Notes: generated from the sequence alone by a model not told the origin. DNA of 64,000 nucleotides from Pseudomonas sp. DC1.2 (GCF_034351645.1 NZ_CP133782.1:1121001-1185000), one strand, 5' to 3'; shown: positions 9,804 to 19,816, numbered from the stretch's first letter. A program made the numbers and translations.

Positions 9804-11291
9804 TTATAAGTGCTGGCCGTGGCGAGCCATGATGTGGCGTACCACGCTGTAGTCCTGAAGCGAATCGCTGGACAAGTCTTTGCCATAACCCGAGCGTTTG
9901 AGGCCGCCGTGGGGCATTTCGCTGACCAGCATGAAATGGCTGTTGATCCAGGTGCAGCCGTACTGCAAGCGGGCAGCGACCTGCATCGCTTTATCCAGGT
10001 TTTGGGTCCAGACCGATGAGGCCAAGCCGTATTCAGAGTCGTTGGCCCAGTCCACCGCTTGTGCCAGCTCATCAAAACGGGTCACGGTGACCACCGGTCC
10101 GAACACTTCGCGCTGGACGATTTCATCGTTCTGTTTGCAACCGGCCAGCAACGTTGGCTGGTAATAGAAACCGGCACCGGAATGCACTGCTGCACCGGTC
10201 ACTCGCTCGATGTGGGGTTGGCCGAGCGCGCGTTCGACAAAACTGGCCACGCGGTCACGTTGACGCGTGCTGATCAGCGGGCCGATCTCATTGTCGGCGT
10301 CACGTTTACCGGCGAAGCGCAGGCTGCTGACCGCCGCACCCAGTTCCGCTACCAGGCGATCGTGAATCCCGGCCTGTGCATAAATCCGGCACGCGGCCGT
10401 ACAGTCCTGACCCGCGTTGTAATAGCCGTAGGTGCGCACACCGTCGACGACCGCTTGAATGTCCGCATCGTTGCAGACAATCACCGGCGCTTTACCGCCG
10501 AGTTCCAGATGAGTGCGCTTCAGCGTTTTCGCTGCCGCTTGCAGGATTTTTTGCCCGGTGACGATATCGCCGGTCAGCGAAACCATGCGCACCTTCGGGT
10601 GGCTCACCAAGTGACTGCCGACGCCTTCACCGCCGCCGCAGAGGATATTGATCACTCCGCGCGGCAAGATCTCGGCCAGTGCCGGGGCGAGCGCCAGGAT
10701 CGACAGCGGCGTGTGTTCCGAGGGTTTGAACACCAGCGTGTTGCCAGCGGCGAGTGCCGGGGCGATTTTCCAGGCGGCCATCATGATGGGGTAGTTCCAC
10801 GGTGCAATCGACGCCACCACCCCAATCGGATCGCGGCGCACCATGCTCGTGTAACCGGGTAGGTATTCGCCGCTGAGTTGGCCGGTCTGGCAACGCACGG
10901 CGCCGGCGAAAAAGCGGAACACATCGACCGTCGCGCTCAAGTCGTCCTGACGGGCCAGGTGCAACGGCTTGCCGCAGTTCAGTGATTCGAGGCGGGCCAG
11001 CAGGTCGGCGTTTTTTTCGATGGCGTTGGCGATGTCCAGCAGCACGTTGGAGCGTTGTTGCGGTGTGGTCCGCGACCAACTGGCAAAAGCACGGTGGGCA
11101 GCGAGGATGGCCGCTTCGACTTGTTCAGTGCTGGCTTCGGCAATGTGCGTCAGCACTTCACCGGTGGCCGGGTTGAGGATCGGCTCGACCACACCCTGGC
11201 CGGCGACCAACTCGCCATCGATCAGCAATGCGGTAAACAGCGGAGTCTGCGCGCCAGCCATTTTTCGGGTTCTCTTTTCTTGTGTGGCCAT
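9804..11291 (-). CDS. Aldehyde dehydrogenase, gamma-aminobutyraldehyde dehydrogenase paralogue
   Basis: A 495-aa aldehyde dehydrogenase strongly similar to PatD at 4127-5551: LELGGKAP, the catalytic Cys in [23 protein letters not shown], and a C-terminus with the same GYGKDL...LQDYSVVRHIM pattern. It is about 20 residues longer, mostly at the N-terminus. The ATG at 11291 follows GGGAG by a proper spacing; a second ATG at 11261 also has an AAGAGA-like site, so the N-terminus is uncertain by ten residues. It heads the leftward operon, 89 bp before ydcS. It may act on a related omega-amino aldehyde such as that from spermidine or cadaverine. Confidence 0.88.
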   Translation of the reverse strand: MATQEKRTRKMAGAQTPLFTALLIDGELVAGQGVVEPILNPATGEVLTHIAEASTEQVEAAILAAHRAFASWSRTTPQQRSNVLLDIANAIEKNADLLARLESLNCGKPLHLARQDDLSATVDVFRFFAGAVRCQTGQLSGEYLPGYTSMVRRDPIGVVASIAPWNYPIMMAAWKIAPALAAGNTLVFKPSEHTPLSILALAPALAEILPRGVINILCGGGEGVGSHLVSHPKVRMVSLTGDIVTGQKILQAAAKTLKRTHLELGGKAPVIVCNDADIQAVVDGVRTYGYYNAGQDCTAACRIYAQAGIHDRLVAELGAAVSSLRFAGKRDADNEIGPLISTRQRDRVASFVERALGQPHIERVTGAAVHSGAGFYYQPTLLAGCKQNDEIVQREVFGPVVTVTRFDELAQAVDWANDSEYGLASSVWTQNLDKAMQVAARLQYGCTWINSHFMLVSEMPHGGLKRSGYGKDLSSDSLQDYSVVRHIMARHGQHL

Positions 11292-11390
11292 GGTGCTCCC
11301 GGTGACTGGGGCCGGCCGTCTTATTGATGCAGCAAGACTAGTGCGCGATCCCGAGGTCGACAAATACTAAATACTGAAGGTTGCGTTCGA

Positions 11391-12305
11391 TTAAATAGAT
11401 GGCTTGCGCCCGCCGTGAGGCTGCTCGCGAGCCACGGTCAGAAACGGATCCACCAGCGCCGGTCGGGCGGTGCCGCGACGCCAGGCGAGGCCGACGTCGA
11501 GGGTCTGGCTCAGGTCCGCGATGGGCCGTGCCTCGATGATGTCGCCTTCCAATGACCATGGACGGTAGGTCATATCGGGCTGGATCGACACGCCCAAGCC
11601 AGCAGCGACGAGGCTTCGCACCGCTTCCGTCGAGGCTGTTCTGAGGGAAATACGCGGTTGCAGGGAAGCCGCCGACCACATGCGCTGGGCGTTGCGATCC
11701 ATTTCATCGACGTTCAGTTGAATCAGCGGTTCACGTGCTACGTCGGCGAGATTGATGCTGTCGTGCTCCAGCAACGGGTGCTGGGCCGGCAGCCACAGAC
11801 GATGGGGTGAATGCGTCAGGACCTCGGTCTGCAAGGCATGGCGGTCTTCGAGATTGGAGAGGATCAGCACCCCGACGTCGATTTCCCCGCTGACCAGCAA
11901 ATGCTCGATGTAAGGCCGCTCATCTTCCATCACTCGTATCTCGACGTTCGGGTAGGCGCGCTGGAAGCGGGTAAGCAAATCCGCGAGGTAGTAACCCGCC
12001 ACGAGGCTGGTTACCCCGATGATCAACTGCCCTGCCACTTGGTCGGTGCTTTGTTGCAGGCTGCGTTTGGCGTTGTCCACTGTCGCGAGAATCAGGTGCG
12101 CCTGGCGTAGGAATTGATGACCCTGATGGGTCAGCGTCATGCCCTTGGCGTGACGGTTGAACAGGCTTACGCCAATTTCCTGCTCCAGTTGCTGAATGGC
12201 CAGGGTCAGCGTGGACTGGGAAATGAACGCGGTTTGCGCGGCGGCGGAGATCGAGCCGGTTTCGGCAACCGCGATGAAATGACGGATCTGACGCAAGGTC
12301 ATCAT
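11391..12305 (-). CDS. LysR-family transcriptional regulator
   Basis: A 304-aa regulator with the LysR N-terminal winged helix-turn-helix (TLRQIRHFIAVAETGSISAA then SQSTLTLAIQQLEQEIG) and a C-terminal ligand-binding domain from about residue 90. Two adjacent ATGs (12305, 12302) give almost the same protein; the open frame extends about 40 codons upstream but that part has no family resemblance. It lies 99 bp upstream of the aldehyde dehydrogenase gene on the same strand, and is the likely regulator of the amine-catabolic operon. An A+T-rich stretch around 11355-11395 lies in that gap. Confidence 0.88.
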   Translation of the reverse strand: MMTLRQIRHFIAVAETGSISAAAQTAFISQSTLTLAIQQLEQEIGVSLFNRHAKGMTLTHQGHQFLRQAHLILATVDNAKRSLQQSTDQVAGQLIIGVTSLVAGYYLADLLTRFQRAYPNVEIRVMEDERPYIEHLLVSGEIDVGVLILSNLEDRHALQTEVLTHSPHRLWLPAQHPLLEHDSINLADVAREPLIQLNVDEMDRNAQRMWSAASLQPRISLRTASTEAVRSLVAAGLGVSIQPDMTYRPWSLEGDIIEARPIADLSQTLDVGLAWRRGTARPALVDPFLTVAREQPHGGRKPSI

Positions 12306-12492
12306 AGAGACAGTACCCAGTGGGCAGTTTTTATAGATTCGCTCGAGTGTATATCTTTTTTTTAGAAGGGCAGTTGAGGGGCTAAGCCTTGGCGGGCAAC
12401 ATCTGGAAGCAATCTTGGGGGCGGGCATTGGGCACTTTCTATCCAGGCGAGTGCCTTTAAGTGTCCGGTCTGCACATTTTTGGAGTCAGCAC

Positions 12493-13215
12493 ATGAACAC
12501 GCGTGGATTACTCGATCAGCTACTCAAGTCCGGTCAGGACCTGTTGCAGAACAACGTCAGTGGTCAAAAAAGCAAGGCATCCAGTGATGGGTTGGGTAGA
12601 TTGCTGGGCGGCGCTGGCGCTTCCGGTGGCCTCGGCAATTTGCTCTCCGGCGCCGGTGGCGGAGCCTTGGCGGCCGGGGCCATGGGCCTGCTGCTGGGCA
12701 GCAAAAAGGCCCGCAAGTTCGGCGGCAAGGCGCTGACCTACGGCGGCCTTGCTGCGTTGGGTGTGATTGCCTACAAGGCTTACGGCAACTGGCAGGCGCG
12801 GCAAGGCACCGCACCGCAAACCGAACCACAAACCCTCGACCGGTTGCCGGCCGCACAAGCGGAGCAACACAGCCAGGCGATTCTCAAGGCCCTGGTGGCG
12901 GCGGCCAAGGCTGACGGTCATGTCGATGAACAGGAACGGGCCTTGATCGAAGGCGAATTCATTCGGCTTGATAACGACCAGCAATTGCAACGCTGGCTAC
13001 ACGCCGAACTCAACAAGCCGCTGGACCCTGCCGAGGTCGCCCGTGCTGCGAGCACCCCGGAAATGGCCGCCGAAATGTACATCGCCAGCGTGATGCTGGT
13101 GGACGAAGAGAACTTCATGGAAAAGTCCTACCTCGATGAGCTGGCGCGGCAGTTGAAGCTTGAACCTGGTTTAAAGGCCGAGCTGGAACAACAGGTTCGG
13201 CAGGCTTCCCTTTAA
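12493..13215 (+). CDS. DUF533 / TerB-like inner-membrane-associated protein
   Basis: A 240-aa protein resembling E. coli YebE (DUF533). Residues 1-45 are polar, residues about 45-75 are a Gly/Ala-rich hydrophobic region (GGLGNLLSGAGGGALAAGAMGLLLG), a second hydrophobic stretch follows near residue 90, and the C-terminal half (from LVAAAKADGHVDEQERALI) is the acidic helical TerB-like fold. The ATG at 12493 has TGGAG upstream; the upstream in-frame ATG at 12415 lacks a site. Function is unknown; relatives are linked to envelope stress. Confidence 0.85.
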   Translation: MNTRGLLDQLLKSGQDLLQNNVSGQKSKASSDGLGRLLGGAGASGGLGNLLSGAGGGALAAGAMGLLLGSKKARKFGGKALTYGGLAALGVIAYKAYGNWQARQGTAPQTEPQTLDRLPAAQAEQHSQAILKALVAAAKADGHVDEQERALIEGEFIRLDNDQQLQRWLHAELNKPLDPAEVARAASTPEMAAEMYIASVMLVDEENFMEKSYLDELARQLKLEPGLKAELEQQVRQASL

Positions 13216-13448
13216 TTCTTCAGGCCGGCGATGGCATTTTCAACGGCGCTGCCGAGGATGTCATCGCTCTTCTCTAGCCCTTTCTGTCAAATGACTGCTG
13301 GCCCCGTTTCGCTGTCTCACGCAAAGTATTCTTCCAAGTCGTTCCAGGCTTTTAACGACCGGAATGAGAAGTAGTGCGTCCGTCTTATAAATGAAACACT
13401 GCCCTCGGCTATACTCCCCTGCATTTGAAATGGTCCCGAGGACTTACT

Positions 13449-15071
13449 GTGAAGAACTGGACGTTGCGCCAACGCATTTTGGCGAGCTTTGCGGTCATTA
13501 TCGCCATCATGCTCCTGATGGTCGTCGTCTCTTATTCCCGGTTGTTAAAGATCGAAGTCAGCGAAGAGAGCGTCCGGGGGGATGCGGTTCCCGGGGTCTA
13601 TTACAGTTCGATGATTCGCAGCGCCTGGGTGGACAGCTACATTCAGACTCAGGAATTGCTGGGGTTCAAGCAGGGGCAGGGCATCAGTGCCGAGGTCGCG
13701 GATGACTTCAAGTCGTTCGAAGCACGTCTTCAAGAGCAAATGGCCAACTATCGCACCACGATCATCACCGATTCAGACCGGGCCGAATTCGCCATGTTTG
13801 AAAAGAACCATGAGGACTACAACAGGGTCTTGGCGGCGGTGCTTGATTTGCACCAGCGCAACCAGGACGTCGAAGCGACCAAACTATTCAACGAGAAAAT
13901 GTCCCCGCTCTGGACGGCTGGGCGCATGAAACTCAATGACGTTATCCGTGAGAACAAGACCGTCGCCGATCAGGCCACGACGGCCATCGACAATTCGGTG
14001 GTCGCAGCAAAAATCAGCATGGGCATTTCGCTGCTGATCGCGGTGCTGGCCGCTGGCCTCTGCGGTCTTTTGTTGATGCGGGCGATCATGGCGCCGATGA
14101 ATCGTATCGTGAAAATTCTCGAAATCATGCGCACCGGCGACCTCAGTGGCCGTCTGAACCTGGACCGCAAAGATGAATTCGGTGCCGTGGAAACCGGCTT
14201 CAACGACATGATGACCGAGCTGACGTCGCTGGTGTCTCAAGCCCAGCGGTCCTCGGTGCAGGTCACTACATCGGTCACTGAAATCGCCGCGACCTCCAAG
14301 CAACAGCAGGCCACCGCCACCGAAACGGCGGCGACAACCACCGAAATCGGCGCCACCTCGCGTGAAATTGCAGCGACTTCCCGCGACCTCGTGCGCACCA
14401 TGACCGAAGTCTCCACCGCCGCCGATCAGGCCTCGGTACTTGCAGGTTCCGGTCAGCAAGGGCTGGCGCGCATGGAAGACACCATGCATTCGGTGATGGG
14501 TGCAGCCGACTTGGTCAACGCCAAACTGGCGATCCTCAATGAGAAGGCCGGTAACATCAATCAGGTGGTGGTGACCATCGTCAAAGTTGCCGACCAGACC
14601 AACCTCTTGTCACTGAACGCAGCCATCGAAGCGGAAAAGGCCGGCGAATACGGCCGTGGTTTCGCGGTGGTCGCTACCGAAGTACGGCGTCTGGCGGACC
14701 AAACGGCCGTGGCAACTTACGACATCGAGCAGATGGTGCGTGAGATCCAGTCGGCCGTCTCGGCCGGGGTCATGGGCATGGACAAGTTTTCCGAAGAAGT
14801 GCGCCGCGGCATGTCCGAGGTGCAGCAGGTCGGCGAACAGTTGTCGCAGATCATCCATCAGGTGCAGGCGTTGGCGCCGCGGGTGTTGATGGTCAACGAA
14901 GGCATGCAGGCCCAGGCCACCGGCGCCGAACAGATCAACCACGCCCTGGTGCAGTTGGGCGATGCCAGTAGCCAGACCGTCGAGTCCCTGCGTCAGGCCA
15001 GTTTCGCCATCGACGAACTGAGTCAGGTGGCGGTGGGGCTGCGTAGCGGTGTCTCGCGATTCAAAGTCTGA
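13449..15071 (+). CDS. wspA: WspA, membrane chemoreceptor of the Wsp surface-sensing system
   Basis: A 540-aa methyl-accepting receptor. The first membrane helix is at residues about 11-31, a periplasmic four-helix domain follows, a second membrane helix lies near 188-210, then HAMP, a helical bundle rich in Thr/Ala/Glu, and the highly conserved signalling hairpin ADQTNLLSLNAAIEAEKAGE. The start is GTG at 13449: GAGGA lies six bases before it. WspA senses surface contact and drives WspE. Its stop overlaps the wspB start (TGATG). A TATACT hexamer at 13410-13415 is a candidate -10 element. Confidence 0.95.
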   Translation: MKNWTLRQRILASFAVIIAIMLLMVVVSYSRLLKIEVSEESVRGDAVPGVYYSSMIRSAWVDSYIQTQELLGFKQGQGISAEVADDFKSFEARLQEQMANYRTTIITDSDRAEFAMFEKNHEDYNRVLAAVLDLHQRNQDVEATKLFNEKMSPLWTAGRMKLNDVIRENKTVADQATTAIDNSVVAAKISMGISLLIAVLAAGLCGLLLMRAIMAPMNRIVKILEIMRTGDLSGRLNLDRKDEFGAVETGFNDMMTELTSLVSQAQRSSVQVTTSVTEIAATSKQQQATATETAATTTEIGATSREIAATSRDLVRTMTEVSTAADQASVLAGSGQQGLARMEDTMHSVMGAADLVNAKLAILNEKAGNINQVVVTIVKVADQTNLLSLNAAIEAEKAGEYGRGFAVVATEVRRLADQTAVATYDIEQMVREIQSAVSAGVMGMDKFSEEVRRGMSEVQQVGEQLSQIIHQVQALAPRVLMVNEGMQAQATGAEQINHALVQLGDASSQTVESLRQASFAIDELSQVAVGLRSGVSRFKV

Positions 15072-15607
15072 TGAGCGAGCTCGCGGCTAAACGCAACGCC
15101 GTGGCGCCGGTGAAGTTGTCGCTGTTCCTGTTGTTCCGCATCGGCAACGAACGCTATGCCTTGCAGGCCACTGAGGTGGCCGAAGTGCTGCCGCGTGTGC
15201 CCCTCAAACCTATCCCGCGCGCGCCGCACTGGGTGGCAGGTGTGTTCGCTTATCGCGCCGCGGTAGTGCCAGTGATTGACCTCAGCGCCTTGGCATTTGG
15301 TGAGCCTGCTCAGGCGCGCACCAGCACTCGTTTGGTGCTGGTCAATTACCGTGCGGATGACACCGCCAAGGCGCAATTGCTCGGGCTGATTCTGGAACAG
15401 GCCACCGACACTTTGCGTTGCAACCCGGCAGACTTTCAGCCTTATGGACTGGACAACCGCCAGGCCCCCTACCTCGGCCCGGTGCGCGAAGATGCCCAGG
15501 GTTTGTTGCAGTGGGTGCGGGTCGCCGATTTGCTCGATGAACAGGTGCGTGCGCTGCTGTTTCCATCGCCACCGCTGGACATGGCGTTGCTTGAGGAGTT
15601 GCCATGA
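15071..15607 (+). CDS. wspB: WspB, CheW-like coupling protein
   Basis: A 178-aa CheW-domain scaffold linking the receptor WspA to the kinase WspE. The CheW fold is visible from LFLLFRIGNERYALQ through the IPRAPHWVAGVFAYRAAVVPVIDL core. It overlaps wspA at its start (shared A of TGATG) and wspC at its end (ATGA), so expression is coupled. The operon has a second CheW-like gene, wspD, as in other pseudomonads. Confidence 0.93.
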   Translation: MSELAAKRNAVAPVKLSLFLLFRIGNERYALQATEVAEVLPRVPLKPIPRAPHWVAGVFAYRAAVVPVIDLSALAFGEPAQARTSTRLVLVNYRADDTAKAQLLGLILEQATDTLRCNPADFQPYGLDNRQAPYLGPVREDAQGLLQWVRVADLLDEQVRALLFPSPPLDMALLEELP

Positions 15608-16863
15608 GCAGTGATCAACGGTTTTTCGACTTCCTCAAGCACCGCATAGGCCTGGACGTGACGTCGGTGGGGCCGGCAATCATCGAGCGCGCCGTTCGCC
15701 AGCGCAGCACAGCGTCCCAGCTACAGACAGCCGATGAGTATTGGCATGCCTTGCAGACGTCCGAAGATGAACAGCAGGCCTTGATAGAGGCGGTGATCGT
15801 CCCCGAAACCTGGTTTTTCCGTTACCCGGAATCGTTCGTTACCCTGGCGAAGCTCGCCACAAAACGGCTGGCAGCGATCAACAACAGGCGCGCCCTGCGG
15901 ATTCTCAGCCTGCCATGCTCCACGGGCGAAGAGCCCTATTCCATCGCCATGGCGTTGTTCGATGCGGGTTTCGAAGCGCATCAGTTCAAGGTCGAAGGCA
16001 TGGACGTCAGCCCGCTGTCGGTGGAAAAAGCCAAGCGCGGGCTGTACGGGAAAAACTCGTTTCGCGGCCAGGACATCGCCTTTCGTGAACGGTATTTCAC
16101 CGACGAAGGAGACAGTTATCGTCTGAGCGGGCGAGTCTTGGAACAGGTGCGTTTGCACGTGGCCAATTTGCTGGATCCGGCCTTGCTGGCTAACGAGCCG
16201 CCTTATGATTTTGTGTTTTGCCGTAATTTATTGATCTATTTCGATCAGCCGACCCAGCAACACGTGTTCGAAGTGCTCAAGCGCCTGACCCACGTTGATG
16301 GCGTGCTATTTATTGGCCCGGCGGAGGGCAGCCTGCTGGGGCGTTTTGGCATGCGCTCGATCGGTATCCCCCAGTCATTTGCGTTCAGTCGTCATAGCGC
16401 GCCTGAGCCTTTACCCGTTTACGCTCCAGTACCGCTGCCGGTGCGCCAGCCGGTGCGTAGCGTGATGCCGGTTCCCGTGCGTAACCGACCGTTCGCAACG
16501 ATGACGCCGCCAGCCGTTACTCCAAAAGCCTCGGACGCTGTCGCGTTGCTCGCCAGCATCGCTGCCCTGGCCAACGAGGGGAAAAGTGCAGAAGCCCGTG
16601 CTGCGTGTGAAGGCTATTTGCGCAGTCACGAGCCCGTGGCCCAGGTTTTTTACTGGCTGGGGCTGCTCAGCGATGTTGCTGGTCGAGTCCTGGAGGCCCA
16701 GGGTTTTTATCGCAAAGCGTTGTACCTCGAACCGCAACATCCGGACGCGTTGATGCACTTGGCTGCTTTGCTGCAATCGCAGGGCGACACGGCAGGTGCC
16801 AGACGATTGCAAGACCGCGCCGCCCGCAACGAGCGCGCCGCTGACAGTGAGCGCAAACGATGA
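15604..16863 (+). CDS. wspC: WspC, CheR-type receptor methyltransferase with TPR tail
   Basis: A 419-aa protein that methylates WspA using S-adenosylmethionine. The CheR domain covers about residues 1-270: the SAM-binding loop is LSLPCSTGEEPYS near residue 100 and the FCRNLLIYFD motif near 206. A proline-rich linker (about 270-310) leads to a C-terminal tetratricopeptide-type helical region (QVFYWLGLLSDVAGRVLEAQ, then repeats to the end). Overlaps of four bases with wspB and wspD are present. Confidence 0.94.
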   Translation: MSSDQRFFDFLKHRIGLDVTSVGPAIIERAVRQRSTASQLQTADEYWHALQTSEDEQQALIEAVIVPETWFFRYPESFVTLAKLATKRLAAINNRRALRILSLPCSTGEEPYSIAMALFDAGFEAHQFKVEGMDVSPLSVEKAKRGLYGKNSFRGQDIAFRERYFTDEGDSYRLSGRVLEQVRLHVANLLDPALLANEPPYDFVFCRNLLIYFDQPTQQHVFEVLKRLTHVDGVLFIGPAEGSLLGRFGMRSIGIPQSFAFSRHSAPEPLPVYAPVPLPVRQPVRSVMPVPVRNRPFATMTPPAVTPKASDAVALLASIAALANEGKSAEARAACEGYLRSHEPVAQVFYWLGLLSDVAGRVLEAQGFYRKALYLEPQHPDALMHLAALLQSQGDTAGARRLQDRAARNERAADSERKR

Positions 16864-17543
16864 ACGTCTCTGACACCTTGAGCGTCACCCTTGAAGATGC
16901 CCAGGCCATCGATGACTGCTGGAACCGCATCGGTATCCACGGCGATAAGTCTTGCCCGCTGCTGATTGACCATATTCATTGCCGCAATTGCGCGGTGTAT
17001 TCAGCCGCCGCCACGCGTTTACTCGACCGTTACGCCTTGCAGCAGGAAGATCGCCTACAGGTGTCGGCGGTGGTTGAGGCCGAGGTGAAGACGCGCTCGC
17101 TGTTGATCTTCCGTCTTGGCGAAGAATGGCTGGGCCTGGCCACCCGCACTCTGGTGGAAGTGGCGCCGTTGCACGCGATTCACTCGTTGCCGCATCAGCG
17201 CTCCCGGGCCCTGCTTGGCGTGGCAAACGTGCGCGGTGCCTTGGTCGCCTGCCTGTCGTTGGTGGAGTTACTCGGCCTCGACGTGACCCTTAACGTATCC
17301 TCTGGCGCCCGCGTCATGCCGCGCATGTTGATCATCGCCGCCCAAGGTGGGCCGGTCGTGGTGCCGGTGGACGAAGTGGACGCCATTCACGCCATTGACG
17401 AACGCATTCTGGAGGCCGCGTCGCAATCGGGCACGCAGGCCAGCGCCAAGTACACCCGTGGGGTGCTGCAATTCAAAGGTCGCAGCTTGCGTTGGCTGGA
17501 TGAAGAGCAGTTGCTGTCCGCGGTCACCCGGAGCCTCACATGA
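16860..17543 (+). CDS. wspD: WspD, second CheW-like coupling protein
   Basis: A 227-aa CheW-family protein. An N-terminal extension of about 75 residues contains a Cys-rich stretch (CPLLIDHIHCRNC) before the CheW fold (LLIFRLGEEWLGLATRTLVEV through LLGVANVRGALVACLSLVELLG). The Cys pattern C-x8-C-x2-C could bind metal but this is not established. It overlaps wspC and wspE by ATGA junctions. Confidence 0.92.
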   Translation: MNVSDTLSVTLEDAQAIDDCWNRIGIHGDKSCPLLIDHIHCRNCAVYSAAATRLLDRYALQQEDRLQVSAVVEAEVKTRSLLIFRLGEEWLGLATRTLVEVAPLHAIHSLPHQRSRALLGVANVRGALVACLSLVELLGLDVTLNVSSGARVMPRMLIIAAQGGPVVVPVDEVDAIHAIDERILEAASQSGTQASAKYTRGVLQFKGRSLRWLDEEQLLSAVTRSLT

Positions 17544-19816
17544 CCCCTGAGCAAATGCGCGACGCCTCTTTGCTGGAGCTGTTCAGTCTGGAAGCTGAGG
17601 CTCAGACCCAAGTGCTGAGCACGGGGCTGTTGGCCCTCGAACGCGACCCGACTCAAGCTGATCACCTGGAGTCGTGCATGCGCGCGGCCCACTCGCTCAA
17701 AGGCGCGGCGCGGATTGTCGGCGTCGATGCCGGCGTCAGCGTGTCGCATGTAATGGAAGATTGTTTGGTCAGTGCCCAGGAAGGTCGCTTGTACCTGCGG
17801 CCGGAACACATTGACGCGTTGCTGCTGGGCACTGACCTGCTGATGCGCATTGCCACCCCGGCCAACGCGCCGAGACCTTCGGATGTTGAAGGATATGTGG
17901 CGCTGATGGCGCGTTTATTGGATCCGGCGGCACTCGCGGCACCGGTCAGCAAGCCGATGGCGCCGCTCATGGCGGAGCTTATGTTGGAGCCGCCCGCGCC
18001 CGAACCTGTCATCGAGCCGCTTGCCGCCGCAGTCGTTGAGCCCTTGCGCAAGCGCACCACTGAAAACGGCGAGCGGGTGCTGCGAGTCACGGCTGAGCGC
18101 CTCAATAGCCTGCTCGACCTGTCGAGCAAATCGCTGGTGGAAACCCTGCGGCTCAAGCCGCACCTGGCCACCATGCAGCGGCTCAAACGCATACAAAGCA
18201 ATGGCCTGCGAGCCCTGGAAAACCTCAATGTCCACCTCAAGGAATACGCCTTGAATCTGGAGGCCCAGGAGGCGCTTGAGGATGCCCGGCGGTTGTTGGC
18301 CGAGTCGCAGCAATTGCTCGCGGAAAAAAACGCCGAGCTCGATGAGTTTGCCTGGCAGGCCAGCCAGCGCGCGCAAGTCTTGTATGACACGGCGCTGGCG
18401 TGCCGTATGCGCCCGTTCGCCGATGTGTTGACCGGGCAGGTGCGCATGGTCCGCGACCTTGGGCGCGACCTGGGGAAACAGGTGCGTCTGGAGATCGAAG
18501 GTGAGAAGACCCAGGTCGATCGCGACGTCCTGGAAAAACTCGAAGCGCCGCTGACGCACCTGCTGCGCAACGCGGTGGATCATGGCATTGAGTCCCCAGA
18601 GCAACGGTTGTTGGCCGGCAAACCCGCTGAAGGCCTGATCCGCTTGCGCGCCTCGCACCAGGCGGGCCTGCTGGTGCTGGAATTGAGCGATGACGGCAAT
18701 GGCGTTGACCTCGAAAAGGTCCGTCGCAGCATCATCGAACGTCATTTATCACCCGCGCAAACCGCTGCCCAGTTAAGTGAAGAAGAACTCCTGACCTTCC
18801 TGTTCCTGCCGGGCTTCAGCCTGCGCGACACGGTCACCGAAGTTTCGGGGCGCGGTGTTGGCCTGGACGCGGTTCAGCACATGGTGCGCCAACTGCGCGG
18901 GGCGGTGGTGCTGGAGCAGGCGGCGGGCGAGGGCAGTCGTTTCCACCTGGAGGTGCCGCTGACCCTGTCGGTGGTGCGCAGTCTGGTGGTGGAAGTCGGC
19001 GACGAAGCCTATGCCTTTCCGCTGGCGCATATCGAACGCATGTGCGACCTGGAACCCGAAGACATCGTTCAGCTCGAAGGCCGTCAGCATTTTTGGCATG
19101 AGGGCCAGCATGTCGGTCTGGTTGCCGCCAGTCAGCTGTTGCAGCGCCCGGCGAGCCAGAACAGTCAGCAAACCCTGAAAGTCGTGGTGATCCGCGAGCG
19201 CGATGCGATCTACGGCGTGGCGGTCGAACGTTTTATCGGCGAGCGCACGTTGGTGGTGTTGCCCTTGGACGAGCGCTTGGGCAAAGTGCAGGACATTTCT
19301 GCCGGAGCCTTGCTCGACGACGGTTCGGTGGTGTTGATTGTGGACGTGGAAGACATGCTGCGTTCGGTGGACAAGCTGCTCAATACCGGGCGCCTGGAAC
19401 GCATTGCTCGCCACAACCAGCCGGTGGTGGACGTGGTGCGCAAGCGGATTCTGGTGGTGGATGACTCCCTTACCGTTCGCGAGTTGCAACGCAAGCTGCT
19501 GCTCAACCGTGGCTACGATGTAGCCGTTGCAGTGGACGGCATGGATGGCTGGAACGCTTTGCGTTCGGAGGATTTTGATCTGCTGATCACCGACATCGAT
19601 ATGCCACGCATGGACGGTATCGAATTGGTCTCTTTGTTGCGCCGTGACAACCGTTTGCAATCGCTGCCGGTCATGGTGGTGTCCTACAAGGACCGCGAAG
19701 AGGACCGTCGCCGTGGGCTGGATGCCGGGGCCGACTATTATTTAGCCAAGGCCAGTTTTCATGACGACGCGCTGCTCGATGCAGTGGTTGAGCTCATTGG
19801 AGGAGCAAGGGCATGA
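17540..19816 (+). CDS. wspE: WspE, hybrid CheA-type histidine kinase with receiver domain
   Basis: A 758-aa kinase. The HPt domain contains the phosphorylatable His at residue 51 (AAHSLKGAAR). A proline-rich linker, the dimerisation helices, the ATP-binding domain (HLLRNAVDHGIESPEQR; ELSDDGNGVD; SGRGVGLDAV), a CheW-like regulatory domain and a C-terminal receiver follow. The receiver runs from about 634, with the phospho-acceptor Asp at about 685 (LLITDIDMPRMDG). WspE phosphorylates WspR and WspF. It overlaps both neighbours by four bases. Confidence 0.95.
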   Translation: MTPEQMRDASLLELFSLEAEAQTQVLSTGLLALERDPTQADHLESCMRAAHSLKGAARIVGVDAGVSVSHVMEDCLVSAQEGRLYLRPEHIDALLLGTDLLMRIATPANAPRPSDVEGYVALMARLLDPAALAAPVSKPMAPLMAELMLEPPAPEPVIEPLAAAVVEPLRKRTTENGERVLRVTAERLNSLLDLSSKSLVETLRLKPHLATMQRLKRIQSNGLRALENLNVHLKEYALNLEAQEALEDARRLLAESQQLLAEKNAELDEFAWQASQRAQVLYDTALACRMRPFADVLTGQVRMVRDLGRDLGKQVRLEIEGEKTQVDRDVLEKLEAPLTHLLRNAVDHGIESPEQRLLAGKPAEGLIRLRASHQAGLLVLELSDDGNGVDLEKVRRSIIERHLSPAQTAAQLSEEELLTFLFLPGFSLRDTVTEVSGRGVGLDAVQHMVRQLRGAVVLEQAAGEGSRFHLEVPLTLSVVRSLVVEVGDEAYAFPLAHIERMCDLEPEDIVQLEGRQHFWHEGQHVGLVAASQLLQRPASQNSQQTLKVVVIRERDAIYGVAVERFIGERTLVVLPLDERLGKVQDISAGALLDDGSVVLIVDVEDMLRSVDKLLNTGRLERIARHNQPVVDVVRKRILVVDDSLTVRELQRKLLLNRGYDVAVAVDGMDGWNALRSEDFDLLITDIDMPRMDGIELVSLLRRDNRLQSLPVMVVSYKDREEDRRRGLDAGADYYLAKASFHDDALLDAVVELIGGARA

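Noticed and set aside
13425..13448. ATG start for wspA eight codons upstream of the GTG
   Set aside because: The GAGGA ribosome-binding site lies between this ATG and the GTG at 13449, so it can only serve the GTG.
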